From assembly GCA_002480925.1 (NCBI GenBank), contig DLDA01000023.1, forward strand, positions 12,674-76,673: a DNA stretch of 64,000 bases, given 5' to 3'. Source of the stretch: Lachnospiraceae bacterium UBA7784 (GTDB taxonomy: Bacteria; Bacillota; Clostridia; Lachnospirales; Lachnospiraceae). The position numbers and the translations under genes were made by a program. A model generated the notes under the pieces. That model saw only the letters and a list, made by a program, of their open reading frames with translations, made no database searches and had not been told where the DNA came from. Positions 25,571 through 33,949 of the stretch are shown piece by piece. Within the stretch, counting starts at the first letter, position 1. The number at the start of each line of letters is the position of its first letter.

Positions 25571-25599
25571 TTGATTTTACGGACTCAAAACTATATAAT
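25571..25599 (+). promoter_or_regulatory. Sigma-A promoter for relA
   Basis: TTGATT (-35), a 17-base spacer and a perfect TATAAT (-10). Predicted +1 near 25606 leaves a 64-base leader before the relA ATG and rules out starts further upstream. Confidence 0.75.
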
Positions 25600-25669
25600 A
25601 GGAAAACAAGAATTGATCGAAAAACTATTATCAGAATACAAGGATCTTTACCGGAAAGGAGTGGACCAG

Positions 25670-28000
25670 ATGCCGGATATCTCAGATGTTACGTCAAAAG
25701 ATTTCGAACAGCTTGAAGAAAAGATTTCCAAGTCCAACCGAAATGTTGTGCCCACTCATGATTTCGAGGATCCTGCCGAGCTGTATAAGGAGCTTATAGC
25801 AAAGGTCAGACGCTATCACCCGAACGGCGATATCTCTATTATAGAAAAGGCCTACAATGTCGCCCGTGAGGCTCATAAGGACCAGAAGAGGAAGTCAGGT
25901 GAGCCATACATAATCCACCCGCTCTGCGTAGCAATAATCCTTGCCGATCTCGAAATGGACAAGGAGACGATCGCAGCCGGACTTCTGCATGATGTTGTAG
26001 AGGATACGGTGATGACCAGGGAGCAGATAGCAAAGGAGTTTTCCGAGGAGGTTGCGGAGCTGGTTGACGGAGTCACCAAGCTGGGTCAGGTGCCGCTGGA
26101 CGCGGATAAGGTCGAGGTTCAGGCTGAGAACCTCAGGAAGATGTTCCTTGCAATGGCAAAGGACATCAGGGTCATAATAATAAAGCTGGCTGACAGGCTT
26201 CACAATATGCGTACCCTAAAGTACATGCGGCCTGAGAAGCAGAAGGAAAAGGCCAGGGAGACTATGGAGATTTATGCCCCTCTGGCCCAGAGACTTGGAA
26301 TTTCAAGGATAAAGATCGAGCTTGACGACCTGGCCTTAAAGTATCTGAAGCCAGAGGCCTACTATGACCTGGTAGAGCAGATAGCCCAGAAGAAGACAGA
26401 GCGTGACGCCTATGTCCAGGGCCTTGTAAAGGAAGTAAGGAAGCATATGGAGATGGCTGGCATACCGGCGACGGTTGAGGGCCGGGCCAAGCATTTTTTC
26501 TCCATCTACAAGAAGATGGTCAATCAGCATAAGACTCTTGACCAGATCTATGACCTGTTTGCTATCAGGATAATAGTAAACGATGTGAAGGACTGCTACG
26601 CTGCGCTTGGAGTCATTCACGAGAATTATACCCCTATTCCGGGCAGGTTCAAGGACTATATAGCCATGCCTAAGCCCAATATGTACCAGTCGCTTCATAC
26701 GACTCTTATCGGACCAAGCGGTACTCCCTTCGAGATACAGATAAGGACGTACGAGATGCACCGTACCTCTGAATACGGTATAGCAGCTCACTGGAAATAT
26801 AAGGAGAGCGGAGAGGGAGCAACGATCAACAGGGAGGAGGCCAAGCTTTCCTGGCTACGGCAGATCCTTGAGTGGCAGAGGGACATGAGCGACAACAAGG
26901 AGTTTGTCTCACTGCTCAAGAACGATCTGAATCTTTTTTCAGATACTGTCTTCTGCTTTACCCCGACTGGAGATGTGAAGAATCTTCCGAGCGGATCGAC
27001 CCCTATAGATTTTGCCTACAGCATCCATTCAGCAGTCGGGAACAAAATGATCGGCGCAAAGGCAAACGGCAAACTTGTGCCAATTGACTACCGGATAAGG
27101 AACGGAGACAGGGTCGAGATCATTACCTCCCAGAATTCAAAGGGACCTAGCAGGGACTGGCTTACAATAGTTGCCTCGGCTCAGGCCAAGAACAAGATCA
27201 ATCAGTGGTTCCGTTCTATCACCAAGGATGAGAATATACAGAAGGGTCAGGAGCTTCTGATTGAGAATGCAAGGACCAAGGGCATAGATCTGGGGACTAT
27301 CAATAAGCCTAAGTATCAGGAAAAGGTTCTTCGTAGATACGGTTTCCATGACTGGAATTCCGTTCTGGCTGCCATTGGGCAGGGAAGCCTGAAGGAAGGC
27401 GCCGTCATCAACAAGATGGAGGAGAATTACCGCAAGGACAACCCTGTGGTGCTTACCGATCAGGATGTCCTTGCTGCCAATAATCCGGATGCACCTGTAG
27501 ACAAGGAGCACCCTCAGGTGGCCGCTAAGGCCAAGAAGTCGAAGAGCGGCATAATAGTGAAGGGCCTTTACGATGTGTCGGTAAGGTTTTCAAAGTGCTG
27601 CAATCCTGTGCCTGGCGATGAGATAGTGGGCTTTGTCACCAGAGGAAGAGGAGTCTCTATCCACAGGACAGACTGTGTGAATATCATAAATATGCCTGAG
27701 TCAGACAGGAGCAGGCTTATAGAGGCTGAATGGCAGCCTGAGGATCCGCATGAGAGAGAAAAGGATAATTTCCTTGCAGAGATCCATATCTATGGCCACA
27801 ACCGTACAGGACTTCTGGTGGACATAAGCAGGGTATTCACAGAGGCCGAGATAGATATCCGTTCCATGCATTCGAAGACCAGCAAGCAGGGAATGGCTAC
27901 TATCGATGTAAGCTTTTTTGTCCGCAACAGGGATGAGCTTTCAGATATAAGCGTAAAGATAAGGCAGATAGATTCAGTAGTAGATATAGAAAGGGCATAG
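25670..28000 (+). CDS. relA: Bifunctional (p)ppGpp synthetase/hydrolase
   Basis: A 776-residue Rel enzyme of the stringent response. Domains in order: HD hydrolase with LLHDVVEDT (HDxxED, hydrolysis intact), synthetase with RLHNMRTL upstream and GRFKDYIAMPKPNMYQSLHT, TGS domain (FAYSIHSAVGNKMIGAKANG), a zinc-finger/RIS region with FSKCCNPVPGDEIVG, and a C-terminal ACT domain. It makes and degrades (p)ppGpp on starved ribosomes. The start is taken at ATG with GGAAAGGAG eight bases upstream; a longer reading frame from 25568 is rejected because the promoter lies inside it. The MBL hydrolase gene follows after one base. Confidence 0.96.
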   Translation: MPDISDVTSKDFEQLEEKISKSNRNVVPTHDFEDPAELYKELIAKVRRYHPNGDISIIEKAYNVAREAHKDQKRKSGEPYIIHPLCVAIILADLEMDKETIAAGLLHDVVEDTVMTREQIAKEFSEEVAELVDGVTKLGQVPLDADKVEVQAENLRKMFLAMAKDIRVIIIKLADRLHNMRTLKYMRPEKQKEKARETMEIYAPLAQRLGISRIKIELDDLALKYLKPEAYYDLVEQIAQKKTERDAYVQGLVKEVRKHMEMAGIPATVEGRAKHFFSIYKKMVNQHKTLDQIYDLFAIRIIVNDVKDCYAALGVIHENYTPIPGRFKDYIAMPKPNMYQSLHTTLIGPSGTPFEIQIRTYEMHRTSEYGIAAHWKYKESGEGATINREEAKLSWLRQILEWQRDMSDNKEFVSLLKNDLNLFSDTVFCFTPTGDVKNLPSGSTPIDFAYSIHSAVGNKMIGAKANGKLVPIDYRIRNGDRVEIITSQNSKGPSRDWLTIVASAQAKNKINQWFRSITKDENIQKGQELLIENARTKGIDLGTINKPKYQEKVLRRYGFHDWNSVLAAIGQGSLKEGAVINKMEENYRKDNPVVLTDQDVLAANNPDAPVDKEHPQVAAKAKKSKSGIIVKGLYDVSVRFSKCCNPVPGDEIVGFVTRGRGVSIHRTDCVNIINMPESDRSRLIEAEWQPEDPHEREKDNFLAEIHIYGHNRTGLLVDISRVFTEAEIDIRSMHSKTSKQGMATIDVSFFVRNRDELSDISVKIRQIDSVVDIERA

Positions 28001-28001
28001 T

Positions 28002-28652
28002 ATGAGGATGCTGCATTATGTTGTCGGGCCTATAGCTACCAACTGCTATATTCCGGTTTCGGATGATGATCTGGGTATAGTGATTGACCCTGGAGATTCA
28101 GGCAGGAAGATAGGTCAGGAGCTTGTAAAGAACAATGTCAGACCACAAGCCATCCTCCTTACCCATGGACATATAGACCATGTGAGCGGGGTAGGTGATC
28201 TTAAAGACTTTTTTGCTGAAAAGGGCATCGATATTCCTGTATATATCATGGAGGATGAGCTTGAGACTCTTAGAGACCCTGAGATCAATCTTTCTGCCTA
28301 TATGGGTCAGAAAAGCGAGGACTTCTCAGGCCTTGTAACAGATACACTTGAGGCAGATGAAGAAAGGACCATTGCCGGCTTTACCTTCAGAACCATACCT
28401 ACTCCGGGACATACACCGGGTGGCTGCTCATATTATTTTCCTGAGCAGAAATGGCTCTTTTCAGGCGATACACTTTTCTGCGCGAGCGCAGGAAGGACTG
28501 ATTTCAAGGGATCATCGACGTCTCAGCTTGTCCATTCGCTAAATGACAGGCTTTTTAAGCTGCCTGATGATGTGGTGGTATATCCGGGACATGACAGGGG
28601 GACTACGATAGGATTTGAGAAGGCAGGCAATCCCTACAGTGGAATGCTCTGA
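28002..28652 (+). CDS. Metallo-beta-lactamase-fold hydrolase (glyoxalase II-like)
   Basis: A 216-residue MBL-fold enzyme. The metal ligand motif THGHIDHVSG (HxHxDH) is at about residues 47-56, further ligands in PTPGHTPGG and FSGDTLFC, and the last His in YPGHDRGTT. Proteins of this group, common next to relA or hemZ in Clostridia, are annotated as hydroxyacylglutathione-hydrolase-like, but glutathione is generally absent from these bacteria, so the true thioester or lactone substrate is unknown. AGAAAGGG precedes the ATG. Confidence 0.9.
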   Translation: MRMLHYVVGPIATNCYIPVSDDDLGIVIDPGDSGRKIGQELVKNNVRPQAILLTHGHIDHVSGVGDLKDFFAEKGIDIPVYIMEDELETLRDPEINLSAYMGQKSEDFSGLVTDTLEADEERTIAGFTFRTIPTPGHTPGGCSYYFPEQKWLFSGDTLFCASAGRTDFKGSSTSQLVHSLNDRLFKLPDDVVVYPGHDRGTTIGFEKAGNPYSGML

Positions 28653-28668
28653 CCCAGGACATACGGAA

Positions 28669-30180
28669 TTGAGAGAGATTATAGTACTTGAAGAAAACAG
28701 AAGATTTGCTGACAGCGAGACAGGGCCTCTTTTCAGATCATTTTTCCCTAAGGCAAGGCTTCTGGTATATCTTAACGGAGAGCTCCTGGGACGTGAGAGC
28801 ACAAGGGAGAAGGAGGAAAGGCTTTCTGTGAAGCCATCCGCCACCCTGCAGCTGATATTTGACGATCAGACGACAAGAGTCAGATTTCAGGGAGACGAGG
28901 CTGTATGCGAGACCGAGAAGAACGCCTTAAAGCGCACAATCTATCGTATTGTTTCTGGGAATACAAAAAGGACATTGCCCTGGGGCTCTACTACAGGCAT
29001 TCGCCCTACAAAGGAAGCGCTTATGATGCTTTCTGCCGGCAGATCAGCTGATGAGATAAGAAAGCTTTACCGGGATAAATATCTTACATCCAAGGAAAAG
29101 ATAGACGAAAGTATTGAGATCGCAGAAAACGAAAAAAGGATCCTAAAGGCCTTTCCGGCTACGAAAGAGATGGATCCACGCTTTTCTATGCAGACAAATG
29201 GATACTGTCTCTATATAGGTATCCTGTTCTGTCCGTCTATATGTCTCTACTGCTCATTTTCCTCCCACAGAATCGATTCATGCAGGGACATGGTAAGACC
29301 CTATATAGCTTCTCTGAAGAAGGAAATAGATTTCGTTGCAGAGCGCTTCAGAGACAGAAGACTTGACTGCATCTATTTCGGCGGAGGCACGCCGACGACC
29401 CTGAGTGCAGAGGAGCTTTCGGATATCCTTTCCTATATAGAAAAAAGAATAGATCTCTCACATCTTGCTGAAATAACAGTTGAGGCCGGGAGACCGGATT
29501 CCATTTCAGAGGACAAGCTTGCTGTCATGAGAGAGCATGGTGTGACCAGAATCTCTGTAAATCCCCAGACCATGAACGACAGAACCCTTCAGCTGATAGG
29601 AAGAAGGCACAGCGTTTCGGATACGATAAAGGCCTACCATCTTGTGAGAAAATATGGATTTGAATCCGTGAATATGGATATCATCCTTGGCCTTCCTGGA
29701 GAAAATGCAGATGATATTTCCCATACCCTTTCTGAAATAAGGAAGCTCTCGCCTGACAATCTCACCATCCATTCCCTTGCCTTAAAGACTGCTGCAAGAC
29801 TCAGGCTTGAATGGGATAAGTACGAGGAGTTTGATTTCGTCAATTCGACAGAGATTATGGATATGGCGCTTTCCACCGGCAGGGAGCTTGGCATGAAGGC
29901 CTATTATCTCTACCGACAGAAGAATATGGCTGCAAATCTTGAAAATGTCGGTATGTCCATTCCGGGTAAGGAGGGCATATACAATGTCCTGATAATGGAG
30001 GAGCGTGAGGATATAGTGGCTATAGGTGCCGGAGCTGCATCAAAGAAGGTAAGGCCTGATGGGGAGGGCGGCTGGCAGATAAGCCGATGTGAGAATGTAA
30101 AGGATATAAGGACATATATTGACAGGATCGACCAGATGATCGAAAGAAAAGATAAGCTTTTCACGAAAAGCGAGTTGTGA
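28669..30180 (+). CDS. hemZ: Oxygen-independent coproporphyrinogen III oxidase-like radical SAM protein (HemZ)
   Basis: About 503 residues, HemN/HemZ family. The radical SAM cluster motif is CPSICLYC (CxxxCxxC), followed by IYFGGGTPTTLSAEE and VNMDIILGLPGE, all standard. HemZ-type proteins in anaerobic Firmicutes carry an extra N-terminal domain of about 150 residues, present here. Some family members are oxidases of porphyrinogen; others are haem chaperones, so the reaction is not certain. The start is uncertain: TTG at 28669 has AGGA nine bases upstream and avoids overlap with the MBL gene; an upstream in-frame TTG (28615) would overlap it by 38 bases. The gene ends near a short spacer before an unknown membrane protein. 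Confidence 0.88.
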   Translation: MREIIVLEENRRFADSETGPLFRSFFPKARLLVYLNGELLGRESTREKEERLSVKPSATLQLIFDDQTTRVRFQGDEAVCETEKNALKRTIYRIVSGNTKRTLPWGSTTGIRPTKEALMMLSAGRSADEIRKLYRDKYLTSKEKIDESIEIAENEKRILKAFPATKEMDPRFSMQTNGYCLYIGILFCPSICLYCSFSSHRIDSCRDMVRPYIASLKKEIDFVAERFRDRRLDCIYFGGGTPTTLSAEELSDILSYIEKRIDLSHLAEITVEAGRPDSISEDKLAVMREHGVTRISVNPQTMNDRTLQLIGRRHSVSDTIKAYHLVRKYGFESVNMDIILGLPGENADDISHTLSEIRKLSPDNLTIHSLALKTAARLRLEWDKYEEFDFVNSTEIMDMALSTGRELGMKAYYLYRQKNMAANLENVGMSIPGKEGIYNVLIMEEREDIVAIGAGAASKKVRPDGEGGWQISRCENVKDIRTYIDRIDQMIERKDKLFTKSEL

Positions 30181-30227
30181 TAAAATAGTGGAGTAGCTGT
30201 ATATTCAATATGGGGCGGAAGGGTTAT

Positions 30228-31202
30228 ATGAATGAGAAGGAAGCGATCCTTAGGGATCTCAAGGTAATAGCGATCCTGGATGAAAAGATCGATTATTCAG
30301 ATAAAGATAATATAGGGGCGGTCCTGAAGCTTAATCCAAGGTCGCTGTTTGCAACCGAGTACGGCAGCCGTTATCTGCATCGTATCAGAAAGATGCATGA
30401 TGACCTGCCCTATGACAGGACCTGTATTCTCTGCGGAGCTCCCTTAGATGGCGACGGTCCTATATGCAGTAGATGTTACAAGGTTATCACTATAGGCAAT
30501 TCAGTCATACCTGAGAGGCCGGAGCCTGTGCATACTGATCACAGGGCTGCTTCTGATGAGGCTGCTGCAAAGACCAGCCCGGAAGGATATAAGGAGGCTG
30601 AAGCATCAGAGATACATGATCACACCGCAGATGACACGGAGGAGGCACTTTCCGGGCAGACTGGGACAGATACTGTTTCTGGGGAGACTGTGATATCGCC
30701 TGAGACAGATGCCCTTTCTGATGGTGCAAAGACGGCAGCCTGGAGCGAGACTGATTCACAGGAGGCAGAGGCTTTTTCCAAGACAGAAGCAGATACATCA
30801 CAGGTGTCTGAATCAGAAACAGAGACATCACAGGTATCTGGATCAGAAACAGAGATTTCACCGGATGTTACGGATGAGCAGACTATATCTGCTGAGGAAG
30901 GCTTTAATGAGGATACTTCTGAGGTCAGACGCACCTACGATGAGATAGAGCAGGACATGAACGATCCTGCGGTCAGGTTTATCAATGCACTTAGGGCCCT
31001 TGTGATGCTTCTTGTCGTGGTATGCTTCTCAATCGGTATTGTCTGCGGACTGGTACTTATGATTCGCCACGCCGGAAGAGCAAGTACGGGTAGTTCTGCA
31101 ATCATACAGACCTGCAACAGTACTGTCATAGAACAGACCTCCGGGGATGGATATATAGACATAGCGGATGCAGCAATGTGGAAGGATCATTTCAGCTTAT
31201 AG
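30228..31202 (+). CDS. Unknown protein: zinc-ribbon-like, Ser/Glu/Thr-rich linker, one membrane span
   Basis: A 324-residue protein I cannot assign to a family. N-terminal ~75 residues are mixed and charged; CILCGAPLDGDGPICSRC (two CxxC knuckles, residues about 67-84) looks like a zinc ribbon. A 150-residue acidic linker rich in Ser, Glu, Thr and Ala follows, with short internal repeats (SETETSQVSGSE type). Near the C-terminus one hydrophobic span (LVMLLVVVCFSIGIVCGLVL) is followed by about 45 polar residues outside. The topology suggests a membrane-tethered cytoplasmic zinc-ribbon domain. GGAAGGG supports the start. The lytic transglycosylase gene begins eight bases after its stop, hinting at a cell-wall-linked role. 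Confidence 0.75.
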   Translation: MNEKEAILRDLKVIAILDEKIDYSDKDNIGAVLKLNPRSLFATEYGSRYLHRIRKMHDDLPYDRTCILCGAPLDGDGPICSRCYKVITIGNSVIPERPEPVHTDHRAASDEAAAKTSPEGYKEAEASEIHDHTADDTEEALSGQTGTDTVSGETVISPETDALSDGAKTAAWSETDSQEAEAFSKTEADTSQVSESETETSQVSGSETEISPDVTDEQTISAEEGFNEDTSEVRRTYDEIEQDMNDPAVRFINALRALVMLLVVVCFSIGIVCGLVLMIRHAGRASTGSSAIIQTCNSTVIEQTSGDGYIDIADAAMWKDHFSL

Positions 31203-31210
31203 AGGAATAA

Positions 31211-31870
31211 ATGATAGTCAGGATAAGTGCAGGAGATTACAGATTCATAGGAAAGATTTCACCGGAAAATGGAGCCGGATCGATATCACAGGCACTTTCT
31301 GTAAGAGACAACCGTAAGTCAGTTGCTTCCTTTCAGGATCATCTGAAGCATGAGATGGGCATGGTGTATGATAAGACAGCCTCTGGCACGCTTCAGAATG
31401 ACCGGCTTTCTGCTGGTCAGGCTTCAGATACAGCAGCTTCTGCTGACTATGTTTCATCAGACACAGGCTTTAATGTGCCCTCATCCCTGAAGCCGATCTT
31501 CAAGGCAGCCTCTGACAGATACTGTGTCAGCGAAAAGCTCCTTGAGGCAGTAGCCTACCATGAGTCCAGGTTTAAGACCCATGTCACATCATCAAGTGGA
31601 GCAATGGGACTTATGCAGCTTATGCCTTCGACAGCAAAGAGCCTGGGTGTGACAGACGGCTATGATCCGACGCAGAATATTATGGGTGGAGCTAAGCTTA
31701 TATCAGGCCTTCTTAAGGAATTCAATGGAGATCTGGATCTGGCTATGGCAGCCTACTCCAACGGAAGCGGTGCAGTCCATAGGGCTGGCAATAAGGTTCC
31801 GGACATCAGACAGGCCAGGGAGTTTGTCAGCTATATAAAGTCTGTCATGGGGACAGATAATGGTAAGTGA
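31211..31870 (+). CDS. SLT-domain lytic transglycosylase
   Basis: A 219-residue protein whose C-terminal ~130 residues form an SLT (lysozyme-like) domain: AVAYHESRFKTHVTSSSGAM with the catalytic Glu in HESRF, then GLMQLMPSTAKSLGV and AMAAYSNGSGAV. It should cleave the MurNAc-GlcNAc bond giving anhydro-MurNAc. The N-terminal ~90 residues are polar and low in structure, with no signal peptide; export would need another route, or the protein acts with the upstream membrane protein. Homologous short SLT proteins often sit in flagellar or envelope clusters. AGAGGAA precedes the ATG. Confidence 0.88.
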   Translation: MIVRISAGDYRFIGKISPENGAGSISQALSVRDNRKSVASFQDHLKHEMGMVYDKTASGTLQNDRLSAGQASDTAASADYVSSDTGFNVPSSLKPIFKAASDRYCVSEKLLEAVAYHESRFKTHVTSSSGAMGLMQLMPSTAKSLGVTDGYDPTQNIMGGAKLISGLLKEFNGDLDLAMAAYSNGSGAVHRAGNKVPDIRQAREFVSYIKSVMGTDNGK

Positions 31871-31979
31871 ATGAGCTGATGCCAGAGGACAGGATTTTTA
31901 TTTTCTGTTAGAAAATGGTTGACAAGCCGCCCTTCATATAGTATATTTATCAAGTCGGCAATTTAATAGCCGCATATAA

Positions 31980-32052
31980 GCTGGCGTGGCACAGTAGGTA
32001 GCGCACCTCATTGGTAGTGAGGAGGTCACCGGTTCGATTCCGGTCGCTAGCT
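31980..32052 (+). tRNA. tRNA-Thr (GGT)
   Basis: Cloverleaf folds by eye: acceptor GCTGGCG with CGCTAGC (one G-U), D arm with AGTAGGTA loop, anticodon stem CCTCA/TGAGG with loop TTGGTAG giving anticodon GGT (reads ACC/ACT), T arm ACCGG-TTCGATT-CCGGT. Discriminator T; CCA is not encoded. Confidence 0.95.
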
Positions 32053-32061
32053 TTACGCGTA

Positions 32062-32296
32062 TTAATTGAGCGGTGCAAATGGAAAGAGCCATCCTGGCTG
32101 CAAGCTTGCTTGCACAGCCAGTGATGGTTCTTTCCATTTATAGCGCGAAAGCGCGAATGAGCAGCCGCAGAGCGGCTGCGAATTGGCACCGCTCAATTAT
32201 TGGAGGAGCGAAAGCGCGAATGAGCAGCCGAGAAGCGGCTGCGAATTGCCCCACTCTCTTAATAGGCGAGAGAGCAAATTGGCACCGCTCAATTAA
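32062..32296. repeat. Modular nested-hairpin element, copy B
   Basis: Starts 10 bases after tRNA-Thr. TTAATTGAGCGGTGC at the left edge is perfectly complementary to the right edge and, over 13 bases, to a middle block at 32186-32201. Inside, AAATGGAAAGAGCCATC pairs with GATGGTTCTTTCCATTT, and the tip is TGCAAGC-TT-GCTTGCA. Two modules follow, each with a mini-hairpin GCGAAAGCGC and a perfect or near-perfect GCAGCCGC/GCGGCTGC stem. The architecture matches copy A at 9665-9890 although the long stem shares little sequence with it. A degenerate tail (GCGTAGAAGCGTGAATCGC) runs on to about 32317. No credible gene lies inside. Confidence 0.87.
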
Positions 32297-32352
32297 GCGT
32301 AGAAGCGTGAATCGCACCAGGGAGCATGTGCAGGCAGAAAAAAGGAAAAAGA

Positions 32353-33633
32353 ATGAAGAAGACACCATTTACAACAAAGGAAAAGCTCGAGGAAATAGCT
32401 GCAAAGTATCCTACTCCTTTTCATATCTATGATGAGGCTGGGATCAGAGAAAACGCAGCAAAGGTAAAGGCGGCTTTTGCATGGAACAAGGGCTACCGGG
32501 AGTATTTCGCAGTCAAGGCAAATCCAAATCCCTTCCTGATGGATATACTTCATGAATACGGATGTGGAGCAGACTGTTCATCGCTTACCGAGCTTATTTT
32601 GTCCGATGCGACAGGACTAAAGGGCGATGAGATAATGTTTTCATCAAATGATACACCTGATGAAGAGTTCAAAAAGGCAGCAGAGCTCGGGGCCATAATA
32701 AATCTTGATGATATCACCCATATAGATGCCTGCCTTCGGGCACTTGGCGGAAAGCTTCCTGAGACAATGTGCTGCAGATACAATCCGGGCGGAGTCTATA
32801 CACTGTCTAATGGAATAATGGATAATCCAGGCGATGCCAAGTACGGAATGACTCACGATCAGATACTTGAGGCATACAAGAGACTTGCGGATCTGGGAGT
32901 GAAGAGGTTCGGACTGCATGCATTCCTTGTAAGCAATACCGTGACAAATGACTATTATCCAGAACTGAGCAGGACTCTGTTTGAGCTCGCTGTCGAGATC
33001 AAGGAGAAGACAGGTATTTCATTAAGCTTCATAAACCTCTCAGGTGGAGTCGGCATAGCCTATAAGCCTGAGGAGACACCTAATGATATCACTGTCATAG
33101 GTGAAAAGGTCCATAGGGTATATGATGAGATCCTTGTGCCGGCAGGTCTTGGCGATGTTTCAATATATACAGAGATGGGACGCTTCATGATGGGACCTTA
33201 TGGCGCTCTTGTCACAAGGGTGCTTCATGAGAAGAAGACCTATAAGGATTATATAGGAGTAGATGCCTGTGCAGCCAACCTGATGAGGCCGGCCATGTAC
33301 GGGGCATATCATCACATCACGGTCATGGGCAAAGAGGATGAGCCATGTGATCATAAATATGATGTAACAGGCTCCCTCTGCGAGAATAACGATAAGTTCG
33401 CAATAGACCGAATGCTTCCGGAAATAGACCGCGGAGACCTGATCTATATCCACGATACGGGAGCCCATGGCTTTTCGATGGGATATAACTACAATGGCCG
33501 TCTCTGGAGTTCAGAGATCCTGCTTCATCCGGACGGAAGCTTTGATATGATAAGACGTGCGGAGGAGCCTAGGGATTATTTCGCAACGTTTGACTGCTTC
33601 CCTATCTGGGAGAGGCTTGTAGGTGAGAGGTGA
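32353..33633 (+). CDS. PLP-dependent decarboxylase of the diaminopimelate decarboxylase family
   Basis: A 426-residue group IV decarboxylase (alanine-racemase fold). The PLP Lys is in YFAVKANPNP (about residues 52-61), the GG-motif in NLSGGVGIAY, and the C-terminal active site around GVDACAANLMRPAMYGAYHHI and DTGAHGFSMGYNYNGR. DAP decarboxylase makes lysine from meso-diaminopimelate; carboxynorspermidine decarboxylase is a related alternative. The usual CESxD motif appears as SLCENND. I lean to lysine synthesis but leave the symbol open. AAAGGAAAAAG stands before the ATG. Its last codons run into a GAGGTG heptad array which supplies the stop codon. Confidence 0.85.
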   Translation: MKKTPFTTKEKLEEIAAKYPTPFHIYDEAGIRENAAKVKAAFAWNKGYREYFAVKANPNPFLMDILHEYGCGADCSSLTELILSDATGLKGDEIMFSSNDTPDEEFKKAAELGAIINLDDITHIDACLRALGGKLPETMCCRYNPGGVYTLSNGIMDNPGDAKYGMTHDQILEAYKRLADLGVKRFGLHAFLVSNTVTNDYYPELSRTLFELAVEIKEKTGISLSFINLSGGVGIAYKPEETPNDITVIGEKVHRVYDEILVPAGLGDVSIYTEMGRFMMGPYGALVTRVLHEKKTYKDYIGVDACAANLMRPAMYGAYHHITVMGKEDEPCDHKYDVTGSLCENNDKFAIDRMLPEIDRGDLIYIHDTGAHGFSMGYNYNGRLWSSEILLHPDGSFDMIRRAEEPRDYFATFDCFPIWERLVGER

Positions 33634-33787
33634 GAGGTGAGAGGTGCGAGGTGCGAGGGACGAGGCTTGTAGGTGCGAGGTGAGAGGTGCGAGGCTTGTA
33701 GGTGAGAGGTGCGAGGTGCGAGGGGAAGGAATACTAATCATTACCCTAACACCTCTGACCTCTAACCTCTAACCTCACACCTCACAC
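33612..33787. repeat. GAGGTG/CACCTC heptad inverted array, copy C
   Basis: A G-rich arm (to about 33724) of GAGGTGA and GAGGTGC heptads is interrupted three times by GAGGCTTGTAGGTG (33612, 33662, 33691). After a 20-base spacer a C-rich arm of CACCTCT/AACCTCT/CACCTCA heptads follows, so the RNA can form a long slipped hairpin. The first GAGGCTTGTAGGTG is the 3' coding end of the decarboxylase gene. Looks like a variable-number repeat; a second example follows serC. No T-run, so not a standard terminator. Confidence 0.85.
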
Positions 33788-33796
33788 TTAAACTAT

Positions 33797-33879
33797 GCAG
33801 GAGTGGCGGAATGGCAGACGCGACAGACTCAAAATCTGTTATGGGCAACCATGTGTGGGTTCGAGCCCCATCTCCTGTA
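33797..33879 (+). tRNA. tRNA-Leu (CAA)
   Basis: Class II tRNA with acceptor GCAGGAG/CTCCTGT (terminal G-U), anticodon stem ACAGA/TCTGT with loop CTCAAAA giving CAA (reads TTG), a short variable arm (ATGGGCAACCAT region), T arm GTGGG-TTCGAGC-CCCAT and discriminator A. CCA not encoded. It begins nine bases after repeat array C. Confidence 0.93.
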
Positions 33880-33886
33880 CTTCTTG

Positions 33887-33915
33887 TTGCAACGTTAAGA
33901 TTGTGATATTATAAA
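33887..33915 (+). promoter_or_regulatory. Sigma-A promoter for mecA
   Basis: TTGCAA and TATAAA with a 17-base spacer, just after tRNA-Leu and 34 bases before the mecA start. Confidence 0.65.
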
Positions 33916-33949
33916 GGTGAGAGGATAATGAAAGGAAAGGAGGACGTTC

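Noticed and set aside
25568-25669. N-terminal extension of relA
   Set aside because: The -35 and -10 boxes (25571-25599) lie in it, and the ATG at 25670 has a strong ribosome binding site.
33612-33787. CRISPR-like repeat array
   Set aside because: Units are only seven bases with no spacers and no cas genes nearby; it is an inverted heptad array.
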